A stretch of DNA of 64,000 nt, taken from Leptolyngbya sp. NIES-2104 (GTDB taxonomy: Bacteria > Cyanobacteriota > Cyanobacteriia > Leptolyngbyales > Leptolyngbyaceae). Below, piece after piece: positions 43,079 to 52,169 of the stretch (positions are counted from its first letter, which is position 1; every line of letters begins with the position of its first letter). The stretch is taken from contig NZ_BBWW01000001.1 of assembly GCF_001485215.1 (NCBI RefSeq), positions 3,596,001 to 3,660,000 of the forward strand. Reading direction: 5' to 3'. A program made the position numbers and the translations under genes. The notes under the pieces are model-generated. The model did no database searches, was not told the origin of the DNA, and saw only the letters and a program-made list of their open reading frames with translations.

Positions 43079-43643
43079 CTCGTTCTTTCACACAGCGCTT
43101 TTTCTCATACCTAACACAATATTTTGTTTCTCGCCAAACTAATCTTGCATCTCGCTCCTGCTCAAACGTTCTGCTGTCAAACGTTGCGGAAAACTTGCCA
43201 GTTTCGATCGATTGTTTTCCGCGTCTAATTTCATATTCAAACTGATTCTCGCCTGGTCGAACTGCGAGAAATTTTCCTTCATGTCGATCGCCAAATCGAA
43301 TCACAAACCCTTCAGAAACATCGCCGTTAAAATATTCTCGATCGGTAAACGGCTTTTGTTCCCCCGCAAATCCAAACGTGACATTCCGAACCACTGCCCG
43401 TAATTCTGGTGCAGGTTGAGTCGATTTCGAGAAAAATCGTGCACTGGTTGAAGGTGACAGTTCTCCCGGACATTCACCCGTGAACCGAATTCCAACTAAG
43501 GAAACCGCAGCCTGACGGGAATCTCCAGCGCTTCGACCATCAAATAAAAATCCTACCAGCGGTAAATCTTGTGCGTGTCCTGTTGTTACCGCAACCATCA
43601 CCGCAACGATCGCTAAACTGATTAAGCCTAGAATTTTTTTCAT
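43047..43643 (-). CDS. Secreted protein, unknown function
   Basis: From ATG 43643 it encodes 198 residues; the frame is open to 43694 but the signal peptide (MKKILGLISLAIVAVMVAVTTGHA-QDL) fixes this start. The mature protein has single cysteines in FTGECPGELS and a C-terminal basic segment with paired cysteines (WRETKYCVRYEKKRCVKERVSGYYERTCS). I do not recognise a domain. It is inserted on the opposite strand between rsmA and ispE, and its 3' end runs 32 bp into rsmA. Confidence 0.7.
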   Translation of the reverse strand: MKKILGLISLAIVAVMVAVTTGHAQDLPLVGFLFDGRSAGDSRQAAVSLVGIRFTGECPGELSPSTSARFFSKSTQPAPELRAVVRNVTFGFAGEQKPFTDREYFNGDVSEGFVIRFGDRHEGKFLAVRPGENQFEYEIRRGKQSIETGKFSATFDSRTFEQERDARLVWRETKYCVRYEKKRCVKERVSGYYERTCS

Positions 43644-43793
43644 TACTCTTACCGTTGTGAATGAAGCAGGATTTCTATCTATTTCTTTCTTCACGTAACC
43701 TTAGAAAGATCGGTGAAAAATGTCGTAAAAATTAACGGGTGAAATGATTCCAACCGTCCCTGATAATGAAATAGGTCTTGAAGCGGCGAAGTT

Positions 43794-44735
43794 ATGCGAT
43801 CGTATTCTCTAATTGCACCTGCCAAAATTAATCTCTATCTGCAAATCGTCGGCGATCGTCCCGATGGCTTCCACGAGTTGGTTATGGTGCTGCAAAGTAT
43901 TGAACTGGCGGATCGAGTCACCGTACGATCGCGCTCGGTGGAAGGCGTTCTAGTGCATTGTGATCATCCTGCGGTTCCGGTGGATCAGACGAATTTAGCG
44001 TATCGAGCCGCAGAATTGATGATGCGAGAATTTCCAGATGTCTATGCGAAATTTGGCGGAGTTGAAATCGATTTAGAAAAGAGAATTCCAATGGGCGCGG
44101 GATTAGCAGGCGGTTCGAGTAATGCCGCTGCGGTTCTCGTTGGAATTGATCTGATGTGGAACTTGGGATTAACGCAGTCTGAACTGCAAGATTTAGGAGC
44201 AAAACTTGGATCAGACATTCCATTTTGCGTCTCCGGTGGAACAGCGCTCGCAACCGGAAGAGGCGAAAAGCTTGCACCTTTAACGGGGTTAGACAACTTC
44301 TATGTTGTGTTAGCAAAATATCGAGAGTTGTCTGTTTCAACGCCTTGGGCTTATCAAACTTATCGCAAGAATTTTGGAGAAACTTATCCAAAAACACCGC
44401 AGGAAATTGACGCGAAAAAAGCTCGATCGAGAGAAATCCTAAATGCGATCGCGCACCGTGATCTTAAACAAATCGGTCAGCATCTACACAACGATTTAGA
44501 GCAGGTTGTATTGCCGGAATTCGGCAAAGTTCAACAGTTACGGGAGCAGTTTGCACAATTAAGCTCAGTTGGCACGATGATGTCAGGATCAGGATCGACC
44601 GTGTTTGCACTGGCGGAATCGCGATCGCAAGCTGAGGAAATGAAGAACGCAATGCGATCGAACATTCCTGATTCAGATCTCGATCTTTGGGTGACAAAAT
44701 TGAGTCAGTGCGGCGTACATTTAGCAAATCATTAA
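43794..44735 (+). CDS. ispE: 4-diphosphocytidyl-2-C-methyl-D-erythritol kinase
   Basis: A 313-residue GHMP kinase of the MEP isoprenoid pathway. Visible motifs: SLIAPAKINLYLQIVGDRPDGFHEL, the ATP loop PMGAGLAGGSSNAAAVL, LGSDIPFCVSGGTALATGRGE and MMSGSGSTVFAL. It phosphorylates CDP-ME, and ispF, which acts next, is also in this window at 56720. The DUF3082 gene follows after 11 bp. Confidence 0.96.
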   Translation: MRSYSLIAPAKINLYLQIVGDRPDGFHELVMVLQSIELADRVTVRSRSVEGVLVHCDHPAVPVDQTNLAYRAAELMMREFPDVYAKFGGVEIDLEKRIPMGAGLAGGSSNAAAVLVGIDLMWNLGLTQSELQDLGAKLGSDIPFCVSGGTALATGRGEKLAPLTGLDNFYVVLAKYRELSVSTPWAYQTYRKNFGETYPKTPQEIDAKKARSREILNAIAHRDLKQIGQHLHNDLEQVVLPEFGKVQQLREQFAQLSSVGTMMSGSGSTVFALAESRSQAEEMKNAMRSNIPDSDLDLWVTKLSQCGVHLANH

Positions 44736-44746
44736 AAGGAAAACCG

Positions 44747-45049
44747 ATGACAAATTCACCAGAAAAATCTCAAATGCCAACGCCGTTACGGTGTTTTATT
44801 GGCGCGATCGTGGCGGGCGCTTTGGCGTATGCGATGTATAACATGACAAGTGCGATCGGGCTTTCATTTGCAACAAAACCGATTCATGCTGATAGTTTAG
44901 TGGTTCAACGCCTTTCTTCAGCGGTTAGAACTTTGGTTGTTGGAATGAGTGCGATGGCAACTGGAATTTTCGGACTTGCTACGCTCGGACTATCTGGTTT
45001 AGGAATTCAGTTAATTTTTCAGAAACCTGAGAGTCAATCTGATAAGTAA
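44747..45049 (+). CDS. DUF3082 membrane protein
   Basis: A 100-residue protein from ATG 44747 with a Shine-Dalgarno AAAGGAAA upstream. Two membrane helices are visible: about residues 13-36 (CFIGAIVAGALAYAMYNMTSAIGLSFA) and 58-86 (LVVGMSAMATGIFGLATLGLSGLGIQLIF). This fits DUF3082, a small cyanobacterial/plastid membrane family that commonly follows ispE. Function unknown. Confidence 0.8.
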   Translation: MTNSPEKSQMPTPLRCFIGAIVAGALAYAMYNMTSAIGLSFATKPIHADSLVVQRLSSAVRTLVVGMSAMATGIFGLATLGLSGLGIQLIFQKPESQSDK

Positions 45050-45096
45050 TCGCAATTCTGAAAATGATTCGGGATTGCGACAGTTCGAGATTAGGT

Positions 45097-45181
45097 GTTT
45101 TAGAAATCTTGCGCTTCGTTTATCTTCCGCCCCGAATTCCATTCCGGGACGGAAGATAAACGAAGCGAGTCACTCTAAAAC
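45097..45181. repeat. Short palindromic element between DUF3082 gene and ilvD
   Basis: A 17 bp perfect stem (45113-45129 with 45150-45166; GCTTCGTTTATCTTCCG and its complement) enclosing CCCGAATTCCATTCCGGG, with outer GTTTTAGA/TCTAAAAC (45097-45104, 45174-45181). The inner core is the same AATTCCATTCCGGGG motif as the element in the mannosidase gene, so it is probably a reduced member of that family. It may also act as a bidirectional terminator. Confidence 0.75.
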
Positions 45182-45186
45182 GTGCT

Positions 45187-46872
45187 TTAATCCAAACCCC
45201 GATCGGTAACCGCACCCAAACTACTCGACGACACCAATTTGGCGTATTTCGCTAACACACCTCTGGTATATCTCGGTGCAGGAGGTTGCCACGCTGCACG
45301 ACGCTTCTCTAGTTCCTCTTCCGGCACATTCAATTGCAGCAATCGAGCGTGAGCATCGATCGTAATCTCATCGCCTTCTTGCACAAGCGCGATCGTTCCT
45401 CCAACAAAAGCTTCTGGCGCAACGTGACCGACCACCATTCCATAAGTCCCACCAGAGAACCGCCCGTCGGTGATCAATCCAACCGAATCACCCAAGCCTG
45501 CACCAATAATCGCAGAAGTTGGAGCCAGCATTTCCCGCATTCCCGGACCGCCTTTTGGACCTTCATAGCGAATAACGAGGACATCACCTGCATTGATCTT
45601 GTTTGCCAAGATTGCGGTTAAACAATCTTCCTCGGATTCAAACACCCGTGCAGGTCCCGTAATCTTCGGATTTTTTACACCCGTGATTTTTGCGACTGAT
45701 CCTTCAAGCGCTAAATTGCCCTTGAGAATGGCTAAGTGTCCGGTTGCGTACATAGGCTTATCCCAAGGACGAATCACATCTTGATCGGCTCTCGGTTCAG
45801 TGGGAATGTCTTTTAGCCGTTCCTCGATCGTTTCTCCCGTAATCGTCAAACAATCGCCGTGAAGCAATCCATGCGCTAACAGCATTTTCATCACCTGCGG
45901 AATTCCGCCCGCTCGATGTAAATCTGTTGCCACATAGCGTCCGGACGGTTTGAGATCGCACAGTACCGGAACCCGTTCGCGAATCACTTCAAAATCGTCG
46001 ATCGTTAAAGGAACACCCGCAGAATGTGCGATCGCTAAAAAGTGCAACACTGCATTGGTCGATCCACCGACTGCCATGATGACCGAAATCGCATTCTCGA
46101 TCGATTTCCGAGTAATGATGTCACGCGGCAAAATCTGATTCCGAATTGCCTCAACTAAAACCTTTCCAGCGAGTGCAGTATTTTCCGCTTTCTCAGGATC
46201 AACAGCGGACATCGTAGAGGAATACATCAAACTCATGCCCATCGCTTCAAACGCCGATGACATCGTATTCGCCGTATACATTCCGCCACAGGAACCCGCA
46301 CCCGGACACGCACTTCGCTCCACCGCATACAGCATCGATTCTTCGATCTTGCCTGCGCTGTACTGTCCAACTGCTTCAAACGAACTCACAACGGTTAAAT
46401 CTTGTCCGTCTAAATGTCCAGGTTTGATCGTGCCACCGTAGACAAAAACTGCTGGAATATTCATTCGCGCCATCGCGATCATGGCTCCCGGCATATTCTT
46501 ATCGCAACCACCGATCGCTAAAACTCCATCCATACTCTGAGCATTACAGGCAGTCTCGATCGAGTCTGCGATCACATCCCGCGACACGAGCGAGTATTTC
46601 ATGCCCTCGGTTCCCATCGAAATGCCATCGCTCACCGTAATCGTGCCAAACATCTGAGGCATTCCGCCTGCCGCTCGAATTCCAGTTTCAGCTTCGACCG
46701 CTAGAGGAGCAATTCCCATATTGCAGGGGGTAATCGTACTATGGGCACTCGCAACACCGACGATCGGCTTGGTGAAATCGGTATCACTAAATCCGACAGC
46801 ACGAAGCATGGCGCGATTAGGAGAGCGCTGAACGCCTTGAGTAATGGCTTGACTTCTTAAGTTTTCGGGCAT
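45187..46872 (-). CDS. ilvD: Dihydroxy-acid dehydratase
   Basis: A 561-residue Fe-S enzyme of valine and isoleucine synthesis. Landmarks: [31 protein letters not shown] with a cluster Cys, [89 protein letters not shown] and [18 protein letters not shown]. Full length. Confidence 0.98.
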   Translation of the reverse strand: MPENLRSQAITQGVQRSPNRAMLRAVGFSDTDFTKPIVGVASAHSTITPCNMGIAPLAVEAETGIRAAGGMPQMFGTITVSDGISMGTEGMKYSLVSRDVIADSIETACNAQSMDGVLAIGGCDKNMPGAMIAMARMNIPAVFVYGGTIKPGHLDGQDLTVVSSFEAVGQYSAGKIEESMLYAVERSACPGAGSCGGMYTANTMSSAFEAMGMSLMYSSTMSAVDPEKAENTALAGKVLVEAIRNQILPRDIITRKSIENAISVIMAVGGSTNAVLHFLAIAHSAGVPLTIDDFEVIRERVPVLCDLKPSGRYVATDLHRAGGIPQVMKMLLAHGLLHGDCLTITGETIEERLKDIPTEPRADQDVIRPWDKPMYATGHLAILKGNLALEGSVAKITGVKNPKITGPARVFESEEDCLTAILANKINAGDVLVIRYEGPKGGPGMREMLAPTSAIIGAGLGDSVGLITDGRFSGGTYGMVVGHVAPEAFVGGTIALVQEGDEITIDAHARLLQLNVPEEELEKRRAAWQPPAPRYTRGVLAKYAKLVSSSSLGAVTDRGLD

Positions 46873-46940
46873 GGTAGTTCTCTCGATCGGAGGATCACAG
46901 ATCGATCATTCTAGAGCGATTCTGTTCCAAACCGCAGAAC

Positions 46941-47525
46941 TTACCAACGTCGTTTAGAAATCTGGCGGGCTGCAAAAATTCCACCAAGGAAACCAAATAA
47001 ATGTCCTTCCCAAGAAATGCCAAATTGTCCCGGCAACACGCCCCAGATAATCCCGCCGTAGAGTAAACCGACTGCGAGAGAAAGCGCGATCGATAACGCA
47101 CTCCGCTCAAAATAAGCCCGCGACAGTAAAAATCCGAAATACCCAAAAATCACGCCGCTTGCCCCAATATGCAAGCCCGATGCGCCCAATACCCAAACGC
47201 CAAGCCCACTCAAAACGGTTACGAGCGCTGTCACTTTGAAGAACTCAGGAATGCCGCGCAGCATGACAAACCAGCCCATCACAACGAATGGGATTGTATT
47301 GCTGATTAAATGCCGAAAATCGCGATGTAAAAATGGTGCTAATAAAACACCTCGTAACCCAACAAAGTTACGAGGATAAATTCCCAGATAATTCAGTCTG
47401 CCACCGAGGGCAATATCGACCACTTCGACGAGCCACATGATTCCAACGAGCGTTCCGAGGATTGCAATGTGGGCTTTAATTTCGTCTCCGATGCTGCTCG
47501 GATTGTTGGGATCTCGTCGCGTCAT
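46941..47525 (-). CDS. Rhomboid family intramembrane serine protease
   Basis: A 194-residue, six-helix membrane protein. It carries the rhomboid set RGVLLAPFLHRDFRHLISNTIPFVVMG (H and N of the oxyanion region), catalytic Ser in HIGASGVIFGYFGFLLSR and catalytic His in SWEGHLFGFLGG. It cleaves membrane proteins within the bilayer; substrate unknown. It lies 51 bp upstream of the reversed end of htpX and 68 bp from ilvD, all on the minus strand. Confidence 0.93.
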   Translation of the reverse strand: MTRRDPNNPSSIGDEIKAHIAILGTLVGIMWLVEVVDIALGGRLNYLGIYPRNFVGLRGVLLAPFLHRDFRHLISNTIPFVVMGWFVMLRGIPEFFKVTALVTVLSGLGVWVLGASGLHIGASGVIFGYFGFLLSRAYFERSALSIALSLAVGLLYGGIIWGVLPGQFGISWEGHLFGFLGGIFAARQISKRRW

Positions 47526-47576
47526 AAAGGGTTCTGTGTTAGAGGTAATCCTGTTGTAGCACAGACTTCTTAGCGG

Positions 47577-48458
47577 TTAGGACGCAATTGCTGGAGTTTG
47601 TATTTGTTGTGCATATTGCATCAATCGACGAATCCGTTCTTCGGTCGGGGGATGGGTGCGAAACAGCGATTGCAATCCTTGAGTTGAAAGCGGATTCACG
47701 ATCAAGAGCGGTGACATTGCTGGATTACCGTGCATCGGAATTTCATGCCCGATCGTTTCTAATTTCTCTAGCGCACTCGCCAACGCTAACGGGTTTCCGG
47801 TGATTTCTGCTGATCCTTGATCCGCTGCAAATTCACGAGTCCGAGAAATTGCAAATTGAATCAATGCCGCCGATAACGGAGCCAGAATAATCAGAAATAA
47901 CAGCCCGATCGGGTTTGAGCCGCGTCGGCTATCTCGATAGACCGGACCATACAGCGCTCCGAAGGTTAGTATCCGACCGAGAAACGTAATCGCACCTGCG
48001 ATCGTGCCCACAACCGCTTGCGTTAACGTATCGCGATTCTTGACGTGAGTTAATTCGTGAGCCAGAACGCTTTCTAATTCTTCAGGCGATAACAGTTCGA
48101 TAATGCCTTGTGTGACTGCTACAGCAGCATGATTTGGATCGCGTCCGGTCGCGAACGCATTCGGGGATTTGGTCGGAACCAAGAAAACTCGCGGCATCGG
48201 GAGTTCAGCTCGATCGCAGAGTCGTTGTACCATGTCGAACAATTCTGGAGCTTCGGAACGCTCGATCGGTTGTGCCGCATACGAAGCGAGAGCCACTCGA
48301 TCCGAGTAGTACCAAGAGCCTAAACTGCTAAATGCCGCGAAAATAAGTCCTAGAATAAGACCTTGTTCATCACCCACGAGATAGTATCCGGCAAGTACAA
48401 AAATCCCGCTCAAGAGTCCGAGCAGTGCCGCTGTTTTAATCTGATTTCCACCAAACAT
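47577..48458 (-). CDS. htpX: M48 family zinc metalloprotease HtpX
   Basis: A 293-residue membrane protease. Two N-terminal helices (residues 7-55) and two later ones bracket the catalytic domain with the zinc motif VLAHELTHVKNRD, the third ligand Glu in REFAADQGSAEITGNP, and the C-terminal FRTHPPTEERIRRLMQYA. HtpX degrades damaged membrane proteins. Length and layout are standard. Confidence 0.95.
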   Translation of the reverse strand: MFGGNQIKTAALLGLLSGIFVLAGYYLVGDEQGLILGLIFAAFSSLGSWYYSDRVALASYAAQPIERSEAPELFDMVQRLCDRAELPMPRVFLVPTKSPNAFATGRDPNHAAVAVTQGIIELLSPEELESVLAHELTHVKNRDTLTQAVVGTIAGAITFLGRILTFGALYGPVYRDSRRGSNPIGLLFLIILAPLSAALIQFAISRTREFAADQGSAEITGNPLALASALEKLETIGHEIPMHGNPAMSPLLIVNPLSTQGLQSLFRTHPPTEERIRRLMQYAQQIQTPAIAS

Positions 48459-48565
48459 ATCTAAAGCATTACGTTTAATGTGCGCTCTGATTATCGGATT
48501 CTCAAACGTGGATGAACTCTATCAGGTGAATGAATCGCTGTTGTTCTAGAGGATGAATTTTAACC

Positions 48566-49408
48566 ATGACATTTCGGATCGGCTGTGCAATTTGGGCGTA
48601 TAAACCGTGGGTGGGCGATCTATTTCCACCTAAAAGTAAGCCGAGCGATTTTCTCAATCTCTACAGTCGGCGGTTTACCTGTGTCGAGGGCAATACGACC
48701 TTTTATTCAATTCCCGATCGCACAATCGTCGATCGCTGGAAGTCCGAAACGCCATCCGGTTTCAAATTCTGTCCGAAACTTCCAAAAACATTGACGCATT
48801 CTGGGAAGCTTGCTTCTTCAATTTCTGGAGCCTTGCAATTTTTAGAATTGATGCAGCGATTAGACGATCGCTTAGGCGTTCTATTTGCACAATTGCCTCC
48901 AAGCTACAGTCCCGCAAATTTCAACGATTTAGAAACTTTCTTACGCGGTTGGAAAGGTGCAAAGTTAGCGTTAGAAGTTCGACACCAGCAATGGTTCAAA
49001 GAGCCATACCGCGCCCAATTAAATGAACTATTAAAAGAACTCAATATTGGGCGGGTTCTGCTCGATACTCGTCCGATTTACGAATGCGAAGACGATCCGC
49101 AGTTAGAGAGTGAACGTAAAAAGCCGAGAGTGCCATTACAGCCAGATATCACTGCACCATTTAGCTTAGTTCGCTACATTAGCCATCCAGAGATCAATCA
49201 AACGTATTTAGAAGAATGGGTGAAATGGGTCGATCGAACTTTAAAGCAGGAAACTGAAGTCTATTTTTTCGTGCATTGCCCAGTAGAAGAGCGCTCTCCC
49301 CAGAATGCCCGTGAGTTCCAGCAACTCCTCGAACAAGCTTCAGTTTCGGTGCCTTCCTTACCTTGGAATCAGCTTGAACCCCCAACTTCACAGATGAGCT
49401 TGTTTTAA
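48566..49408 (+). CDS. DUF72 domain protein (YecE-like)
   Basis: A 280-residue TIM-barrel-like DUF72 protein: RIGCAIWAYKPWVGDLFPPK, FTCVEGNTTFYSIPDRTIVDRWKSETPSGFKFCPKLPKTLTH, LGVLFAQLPPSYSP and VYFFVHCPVEERSPQNAREFQQLL. The biochemical function of the family is not established. The last codons overlap the convergent trpE stop by 4 bp. Confidence 0.92.
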   Translation: MTFRIGCAIWAYKPWVGDLFPPKSKPSDFLNLYSRRFTCVEGNTTFYSIPDRTIVDRWKSETPSGFKFCPKLPKTLTHSGKLASSISGALQFLELMQRLDDRLGVLFAQLPPSYSPANFNDLETFLRGWKGAKLALEVRHQQWFKEPYRAQLNELLKELNIGRVLLDTRPIYECEDDPQLESERKKPRVPLQPDITAPFSLVRYISHPEINQTYLEEWVKWVDRTLKQETEVYFFVHCPVEERSPQNAREFQQLLEQASVSVPSLPWNQLEPPTSQMSLF

Positions 49409-50931
49409 CCCTGCAAACAGCGGATCGCCTCTAACAATCCCCGTGCCTTGTTCAGGGTTTCCTGATACTCGCTCTCTGGGACAGAATCTGCAACCAATCC
49501 TGCACCTGCTTGGACTTGGACTCGATGTTTTCCATTGCCCTGATCGCGTACGACCATTGTCCGAATCGCGATCGCGCTATTCAATTGCCCCTCAAAATCG
49601 TAGTACCCGTAAGCTCCAGAATAAACGCCACGCCGACAAGGTTCAAGAGTGTGAATAATCTCCATGGCTCGAATCTTCGGCGCACCGCTCACGGTTCCCG
49701 CCGGGAATCCCGCCTTCAACAAGTCCCAAGCCGTTTTATCCGGTGATAGCTGTCCGATCACATTACTCACAATGTGCATCACATGAGAGTAACGCTCAAT
49801 CACCATCAATTCATCGACTTTCACCGTTCCATTAATGCAGACGCGCCCTAAATCATTGCGCCCTAAATCCACTAACATGACGTGCTCTGCCACTTCTTTA
49901 GGATCAGCCAGTAAGTCTTGTTCTAGAGCGAGATCTTCCGCGTGAGTTTTCCCCCGTTTGCGCGTTCCAGCGATCGGGCGAACGGTTGCGATCTTCGGTT
50001 CAGTCGGATCGATCGATTGTTCTGCTTTGACCAGAACTTCTGGACTTGATCCAATGATTTGCCAATTGTTGAAGTGAAAATATCCCATGTACGGCGAGGG
50101 ATTGATCAATCTGAGCGATCGATATAATGCAAACGGTTCTCCGATAAATTCCGAGTTCAACTGTTGAGAAATCACGACTTGGAAGATGTCGCCCGCTTTG
50201 ATGTGTGCTTTTGCGGTTTCAACACTGGCGCAGTATTGTTCTTTGGTCGTGTTGCTTGTCCAGGAAATCGCAGAATCATTGTTCGGCTGCCAAGAAAGCA
50301 ATCGCGTTTTCTCAGGCAGCGGAGATTGCAGTTTACTCACCAATTGAGAAACGCGATCGCAGGCTTGCTGATAAGCAGTTTCTAAATCGGTATTCGGATC
50401 GCGCAAATCTGCATAAGCGATCGCCCAAATTTTCCGCTTCACCTGATCAAAGATCAACACCTGATCGATCTGCATCCACAATCCATCCGGCAAATCGTCT
50501 TCAGTGGCTTCATAAATCGGCACACGCGGCTCGATCCATTTGATTAGCTCATATCCCCAAAATCCGAACAATCCCCCAATTCCTGGCGGCAATTCTGGCA
50601 GTTTCACCGGATGATACGGCGCTAAACATTGGGACAATGCCGCAAACGGATCACCCTCGAAAACTTGCTGAGTTCCGTCTCGATGCGTTTGCGTTGTGCG
50701 ATCGCCTTTTGCTTCCAAAACCCACAGCGGATCGCATCCCAAAAAACTATATCGCCCGATCGTTTCTCCGCCTTCAACTGATTCGAGCAAAAAACTATAC
50801 GGTTGCCCATCACAGACGCGATACCACGCGGAAACAGGCGTATCCAAATCGGCAACCCATTCCTGATAAACCGGGACAAAATTTCCTTGCTGTGCGAGTT
50901 GTTTGAACTGAGAAAAATCAGGAGAAATCAT
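49405..50931 (-). CDS. trpE: Anthranilate synthase component I
   Basis: A 508-residue chorismate-using enzyme, first step of tryptophan synthesis. The N-terminal regulatory part contains the LLESVEGGETIGRYSFLG tryptophan-binding motif, and the chorismate domain contains GDIFQVVISQQL, SPYMGYFHF, IGSSPEVLVK, RPIAGTRKRG, EHVMLVDLGRNDLGRV and PAGTVSGAPKIRAMEII. It lies downstream of psaD on the same strand, the same neighbour order as in Synechocystis 6803 (slr0737-slr0738, from memory). Confidence 0.95.
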   Translation of the reverse strand: MISPDFSQFKQLAQQGNFVPVYQEWVADLDTPVSAWYRVCDGQPYSFLLESVEGGETIGRYSFLGCDPLWVLEAKGDRTTQTHRDGTQQVFEGDPFAALSQCLAPYHPVKLPELPPGIGGLFGFWGYELIKWIEPRVPIYEATEDDLPDGLWMQIDQVLIFDQVKRKIWAIAYADLRDPNTDLETAYQQACDRVSQLVSKLQSPLPEKTRLLSWQPNNDSAISWTSNTTKEQYCASVETAKAHIKAGDIFQVVISQQLNSEFIGEPFALYRSLRLINPSPYMGYFHFNNWQIIGSSPEVLVKAEQSIDPTEPKIATVRPIAGTRKRGKTHAEDLALEQDLLADPKEVAEHVMLVDLGRNDLGRVCINGTVKVDELMVIERYSHVMHIVSNVIGQLSPDKTAWDLLKAGFPAGTVSGAPKIRAMEIIHTLEPCRRGVYSGAYGYYDFEGQLNSAIAIRTMVVRDQGNGKHRVQVQAGAGLVADSVPESEYQETLNKARGLLEAIRCLQG

Positions 50932-50989
50932 AGAACTATTTTGAGCTTGGCTTTAAAGCATACAAGCTGACTTCGCTCAGAAACACAAG

Positions 50990-51030
50990 AGGAGCCAAAC
51001 CTTAACCGGGTGGGCTAAAATCTGGCTCCT
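50990..51030 (-). terminator. Hairpin between psaD and trpE
   Basis: AGGAGCCA pairs with TGGCTCCT (8 bp) around a 25-base loop; on the minus strand it is followed by CTTGTGTTT. It is a plausible partial terminator after psaD, allowing much lower expression of trpE. Confidence 0.55.
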
Positions 51031-51052
51031 AAAAGCACGATCGAATTAGAAA

Positions 51053-51475
51053 TTAAGGATCGTAGGGTTTACGACCGCTGAATTTCATCTTGGCGGGTTC
51101 GCCGTTTGCTCCGATGTTACGAGGAACGCTGTTCACCGCGACACGACCCGGATTGACCTTCTCAGGGAAGACACCATCATTGGGGTGCAGGTACTGGATT
51201 TCACCATCAGGGAAAATGCGATAGACCTTGTAGTTGGTGATCTTGAACTTCGTGCGAAGTTGTCCACCCAAGGCAAGGCAATGTTCCTTTCTGGCTAAAT
51301 ACAGCAAGTTGTCGCCTTGGCGCATCTTGGCTGCACCACCCATGGGCATTTCAAAGACTTGCTCTTTGGGGCTGCTCCATGTGATGGCATATTTCTCTTC
51401 AATTAAGGCTTTGGTCAGCAGTCCGCCTGTACTGCCTCCGAACAAAGGTGCTTGTCCAGTAAGAGTCTCTGACAT
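51053..51475 (-). CDS. psaD: Photosystem I subunit II
   Basis: A 140-residue stromal/cytoplasmic photosystem I subunit that docks ferredoxin. Landmarks: [65 protein letters not shown] split across the core, [27 protein letters not shown] and the C-terminal GRKPYDP. Codon bias is strong, as expected for high expression. Confidence 0.98.
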   Translation of the reverse strand: MSETLTGQAPLFGGSTGGLLTKALIEEKYAITWSSPKEQVFEMPMGGAAKMRQGDNLLYLARKEHCLALGGQLRTKFKITNYKVYRIFPDGEIQYLHPNDGVFPEKVNPGRVAVNSVPRNIGANGEPAKMKFSGRKPYDP

Positions 51476-51648
51476 AAGGTCTCGCTCTAAACGTTTTTAG
51501 GCATCCTATCACCGAGCGTTTACAGGTCGAACCAAACCGTTACAGTTGTTAATAGGGCGAATCTCATTGTTCGTGGAGATTGCGAAGGGTGAAGCGTAGT
51601 CCTGTAGATTGGGGCATAGTGACATAGTAAGTTGCTCATTTATTTGAG

Positions 51649-51906
51649 ATGGGAAGACCTCGGAAATACGGTGGATTATACGATCGACAAAAAGCCTATA
51701 AAGCGCGATCAGGTTATGACAAGAAAGATGAACGCTGCGGGTATCGTGCGGGTTACAATCAAGCGAAAGCTGGCAGAGAAAAGCCTGATATTCGTGATCG
51801 TTCATCGGAGTATCAAGCAGGTTATGAAAAAGGGTACGCAGCAGGACAAATCGCTTTCAATAAAACAGCCGAACAAAAACGCGGCTCATTGATTTCGCAC
51901 CAATGA
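51649..51906 (+). CDS. Small basic Gly/Tyr-repeat protein with AT-hook-like start
   Basis: An 85-residue, very basic protein. It opens with MGRPRKYGG, which has the GRP-R/K core of an AT-hook, then shows repeated GY units (SGYDKKDERCGYRAGYNQAKAG and YQAGYEKGYAAGQ). It may bind nucleic acid; that is inference. A frame shifted by one (51632) is also open, but this frame has the ordered repeats and a proper ATG. Its last 21 bp overlap the convergent DUF433 gene. Confidence 0.6.
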   Translation: MGRPRKYGGLYDRQKAYKARSGYDKKDERCGYRAGYNQAKAGREKPDIRDRSSEYQAGYEKGYAAGQIAFNKTAEQKRGSLISHQ

Positions 51907-52167
51907 ATCAATTAACTGATCAGGAATTCGGTTTCGCTCAATGTAAGCATTGATTTCTTCTTGGTGATCGCTGTAATAGCTCAAGGCATCGAATACCTGT
52001 GCCAAGGTGAGATGCGGTAATCCCTTCGGAATTTCTTCGGGAGCAACACCCATGCGCCAGGTTTCTACGATCGCTCTAACAGGTGTGCGCGTTCCTGTGA
52101 TAATCGGCTCACTGTTTAAGATTTGCTCGTCTCTGACAATGTATCGGTGTTCTGTGTTTTGAACCAT
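51886..52167 (-). CDS. DUF433 protein, antitoxin-like
   Basis: A 93-residue protein with the DUF433 core DEQILNSEPIITGTRTPVRAIVETWRMGVAPEEIPKGLPHLTLAQVFDALSYYSDHQEEINAYIERN. DUF433 is a winged-helix-like domain (VapB45 type) usually followed by a DUF5615 PIN-like toxin. No such toxin follows: the small basic protein gene lies there on the opposite strand. It starts 2 bp after the stop of the histidine kinase gene, so the two are almost certainly one transcript. Confidence 0.88.
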   Translation of the reverse strand: MVQNTEHRYIVRDEQILNSEPIITGTRTPVRAIVETWRMGVAPEEIPKGLPHLTLAQVFDALSYYSDHQEEINAYIERNRIPDQLIDSLVRNQ

Positions 52168-52169
52168 GT

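Noticed and set aside
51632-51892. Alternative frame over the small basic protein gene
   Set aside because: The frame at 51649 carries the ordered GRPRK and GY repeats and a better start; both cannot easily be real.
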